Below are positions 62,192-64,000 of a stretch of 64,000 bases of DNA, in pieces. Location: contig NC_011740.1 of the NCBI RefSeq assembly GCF_000026225.1, positions 1,984,001 through 2,048,000 on the forward strand, in the 5' to 3' direction. How positions within the stretch are numbered: position 1 is the stretch's first letter; each line of letters begins with the position of its first letter. Position numbers and translations under genes: made by a program. This DNA comes from Escherichia fergusonii ATCC 35469. Its GTDB lineage: Bacteria > Pseudomonadota > Gammaproteobacteria > Enterobacterales > Enterobacteriaceae. Under the pieces are notes generated by a model that worked only from the letters and a program-made list of their open reading frames with translations, ran no database searches and was not told where the DNA came from.

Positions 62192-62476
62192 ATGGGTGAT
62201 GCATTAGGTCTGATTGAAACCAAAGGTTTGGTGGCTTGTATTGAAGCAGCTGACGCGATGTGTAAGGCCGCCAACGTTGAGTTGATTGGCTATGAAAACG
62301 TCGGTTCTGGTCTGGTCACCGCAATGGTGAAAGGTGATGTCGGCGCAGTAAAAGCGGCGGTGGATTCCGGTGTTGAGTCCGCACAGCGCATTGGCGAGGT
62401 GGTGACATCGTTGGTTATCGCGCGTCCACACAATGACATCAACAAGATTGTCTCGCACTACAAAATTACCGATTAA
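62192..62476 (+). CDS. Bacterial microcompartment shell protein (BMC-H), copy 2
   Basis: The 94-residue BMC-H protein starts MGDALGLIETKGLVACIEAA, with pore loop ENVGSGLVTAMVKGDVGAVK. It differs from copy 1 at few positions and has a slightly longer C-terminus (DINKIVSHYKITD). Its ribosome site GGAGGGAAG is strong. The near identity of copies points to recent duplication or gene conversion; tail differences may set how hexamers meet neighbours in the shell. Confidence 0.93.
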   Translation: MGDALGLIETKGLVACIEAADAMCKAANVELIGYENVGSGLVTAMVKGDVGAVKAAVDSGVESAQRIGEVVTSLVIARPHNDINKIVSHYKITD

Positions 62477-62490
62477 CCGGAGAAAACATA

Positions 62491-62769
62491 ATGAGAGAAG
62501 CGCTTGGTCTGATCGAAACCAAAGGTCTGGTGGCCTGTATTGAGGCGGCAGACGCGATGTGTAAGGCCGCCAACGTTGAGTTGATTGGCTATGAAAACGT
62601 CGGCTCTGGCCTGGTCACCGCGATGGTGAAAGGCGACGTTGGCGCAGTGAATGCCGCGGTGGATTCCGGTGTTGAAGCAGCAAGACGTATCGGTGAAGTG
62701 GTGACCTCCCGTGTCATCGCCCGTCCACATAACGACATCGAAAAAATCGCGTCGCAGCATAAAGCATGA
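62491..62769 (+). CDS. Bacterial microcompartment shell protein (BMC-H), copy 3
   Basis: The 92-residue BMC-H protein starts MREALGLIETKGLVACIEAA, with pore loop ENVGSGLVTAMVKGDVGAVN and C-terminus ARRIGEVVTSRVIARPHNDI. GGAGAA lies before the ATG, 14 bp after copy 2. The last third differs most from the other copies (VEAARR for VESAQR, SRV for SLV), the face of the protein that usually contacts neighbouring tiles. Confidence 0.93.
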   Translation: MREALGLIETKGLVACIEAADAMCKAANVELIGYENVGSGLVTAMVKGDVGAVNAAVDSGVEAARRIGEVVTSRVIARPHNDIEKIASQHKA

Positions 62770-62822
62770 CCTGACAGGGCACGCCCCGTCTGCACTCTTT
62801 TAGTCTGATGAAGGATAGACTC

Positions 62823-64000
62823 ATGATTGAACTGGATACCGATTTGCGCTCCCGTCAGAACGCGCGGGTGCTGGTGCGTAACGCCAAAAAAGCGCAAGCG
62901 ATTATGGCCACTTTTTCGCAGCAGCAAATCGACGCCATCGTGAAAAACGTGGCCCAGGAAGCAGCACACCACGCTGAAGCACTGGCAAAAATGGCCGCAG
63001 AAGAAACTGGCTTCGGCAACTGGCAGGATAAAGTCCTGAAAAACCGTTTCGCCTCGCTGCGTGTTTACGATGCCATCAAAGATATGAAGACCGTCGGCAT
63101 CATTCATGACGATCAACAGCAAAAAGTGATGGACGTGGGCGTGCCGCTGGGTGTGATTTGCGCCCTGGTGCCGTCAACCAACCCGACTTCGACCATCTTC
63201 TACAAAACGCTGATCGCCCTGAAAGCCGGTAATGCGATTATTTTCTCTCCGCATCCCGGCGCACGTCAGTGTAGCTGGAAGGCGATAGAAGTCGTTAAGC
63301 GTGCCGCAGAAGCTGCTGGTGCACCTGCGGGTATTGTCGATGGTGTAACCGAGCTCACGCTGGAAGCAACCCACGAACTGATGCATAGCAAAGATGTTTC
63401 GCTGATTCTGGCTACCGGTGGTGAAGGAATGGTACGAGCAGCATATGCTTCTGGCACACCGACCATCAGCGGTGGTCCTGGTAACGGTCCGGCATTTATT
63501 GAACGCAGTGCGGATATCCACCATGCGGTGAAAGATATCATCACCAGCAAAACCTTCGATAATGGTGTGATCTGCGCTTCTGAACAGTCGATTATTGTTG
63601 AACGCTGCATTTACAACGAAGTACACCGCGAGCTGGAAGCTCAGGGTGCTTACTTTATGAACGAAGATGAAGCGGCAAAAATGGCAGCTCTGCTGCTGCG
63701 CCCGAACGGCACGATTAACCCGAAAGTGGTGGGAAAAACCGCACTGTATTTAAGCCAGATGGCCGGTTTTTGTGTGCCCGCCAGTACCAGAGTACTGATT
63801 GCCGAACAAACTACCGTTTCTCACAAAAATCCCTACTCACGTGAAAAGCTGTGCCCGGTTCTTGGTCTGTATATCGAAGAGGACTGGAAAGCTGCCTGCC
63901 ACCGCGTGGTGGAGTTGCTGACTAACGAAGGTCTGGGCCACACACTGGTGATCCATACCCGCAACCAGGATGTGATCCGTCAATTCTGCCTTGAAAAACC
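62823..64000 (+). CDS. CoA-acylating aldehyde dehydrogenase of microcompartment type, 3' truncated by window edge
   Basis: The frame opens at ATG 62823 (AAGGA upstream) and is still open at the window end after 392 codons. The sequence is that of EutE/PduP-like dehydrogenases: VPLGVICALVPSTNPTSTIF for the nucleotide-binding fold, ATGGEGMVRAAYASGTPTI, and the active-site cysteine in FDNGVICASEQSIIVE. It would turn acetaldehyde plus CoA and NAD+ into acetyl-CoA inside the shell. Residues 1-20 lack the EutE/PduP-type N-terminal encapsulation helix; glycyl-radical locus enzymes often carry it at the C-terminus, outside this window. In GRM2 loci the gene is called cutF; not asserted here. Confidence 0.92.
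   Translation, partial: MIELDTDLRSRQNARVLVRNAKKAQAIMATFSQQQIDAIVKNVAQEAAHHAEALAKMAAEETGFGNWQDKVLKNRFASLRVYDAIKDMKTVGIIHDDQQQKVMDVGVPLGVICALVPSTNPTSTIFYKTLIALKAGNAIIFSPHPGARQCSWKAIEVVKRAAEAAGAPAGIVDGVTELTLEATHELMHSKDVSLILATGGEGMVRAAYASGTPTISGGPGNGPAFIERSADIHHAVKDIITSKTFDNGVICASEQSIIVERCIYNEVHRELEAQGAYFMNEDEAAKMAALLLRPNGTINPKVVGKTALYLSQMAGFCVPASTRVLIAEQTTVSHKNPYSREKLCPVLGLYIEEDWKAACHRVVELLTNEGLGHTLVIHTRNQDVIRQFCLEK

Overview
The window is enterobacterial chromosome from the genus Escherichia. Its backbone follows the E. coli K-12 map in the fliO to yeeO region: fliOPQR, rcsA, dsrB, yodD, dsrA, mpgP, dgcQ, yodC, yedI, yedA, vsr, yedJ, yedR, hchA, serU, mtfA, cbl, nac, amn, shiA and yeeO. Many proteins (DgcQ, MpgP, FliR, YeeO) differ visibly from the K-12 versions I remember. 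This points to a divergent E. coli lineage or a sister species; I cannot name the species from sequence alone.

Layout. 1-10.4 kb is backbone: the end of the flagellar export operon, the capsule regulator rcsA with its RcsAB box, the DsrA sRNA, a diguanylate cyclase and small genes. vsr is present, but dcm is missing from its usual place between vsr and yedJ. 10.4-15.7 kb is variable: two general porins in tandem, one with a consensus CRP site, and a TrkG-type potassium transporter, which in K-12 sits in the Rac prophage. hchA then lies directly beside serU; the K-12 genes in between (yedVW to yodB) are absent. 17-20.5 kb holds mtfA, the first tRNA-Asn, cbl, nac (with sigma-54 promoter and NtrC-type site) and a second tRNA-Asn.

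20.5-53.9 kb is a genomic island behind the second tRNA-Asn. It starts with a truncated P4-type integrase and carries a full type VI secretion system. The long minus-strand operon reads tssB-C-E-F-G-fha-J-K-L-H-tagO-tssA-M-vasL-hcp, the gene order of the Vibrio cholerae VAS cluster but with no vasH. Behind its last hcp lies a lysozyme-like effector and a tandem array of two-gene periplasmic immunity modules, plus decayed copies. A divergent plus-strand unit carries a second hcp, vgrG, an Eag chaperone, a PAAR-Rhs toxin and a small immunity gene, followed by a truncated H-repeat transposase and a broken second immunity gene. Tube, spike, chaperone, toxins and immunity are thus all encoded together.

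54-59.1 kb returns to backbone (amn, shiA, tRNA-Asn, yeeO, tRNA-Asn), but the order and orientation of blocks around the four identical tRNA-Asn genes are permuted relative to K-12. 59.1-64 kb opens another accessory locus: a TetR regulator with a palindromic operator, a ToxR-like membrane regulator with a FidL-like partner, three near-identical BMC-H shell genes and an acylating aldehyde dehydrogenase cut by the window edge. This looks like the beginning of a glycyl-radical (probably choline, cut/GRM2) microcompartment operon.
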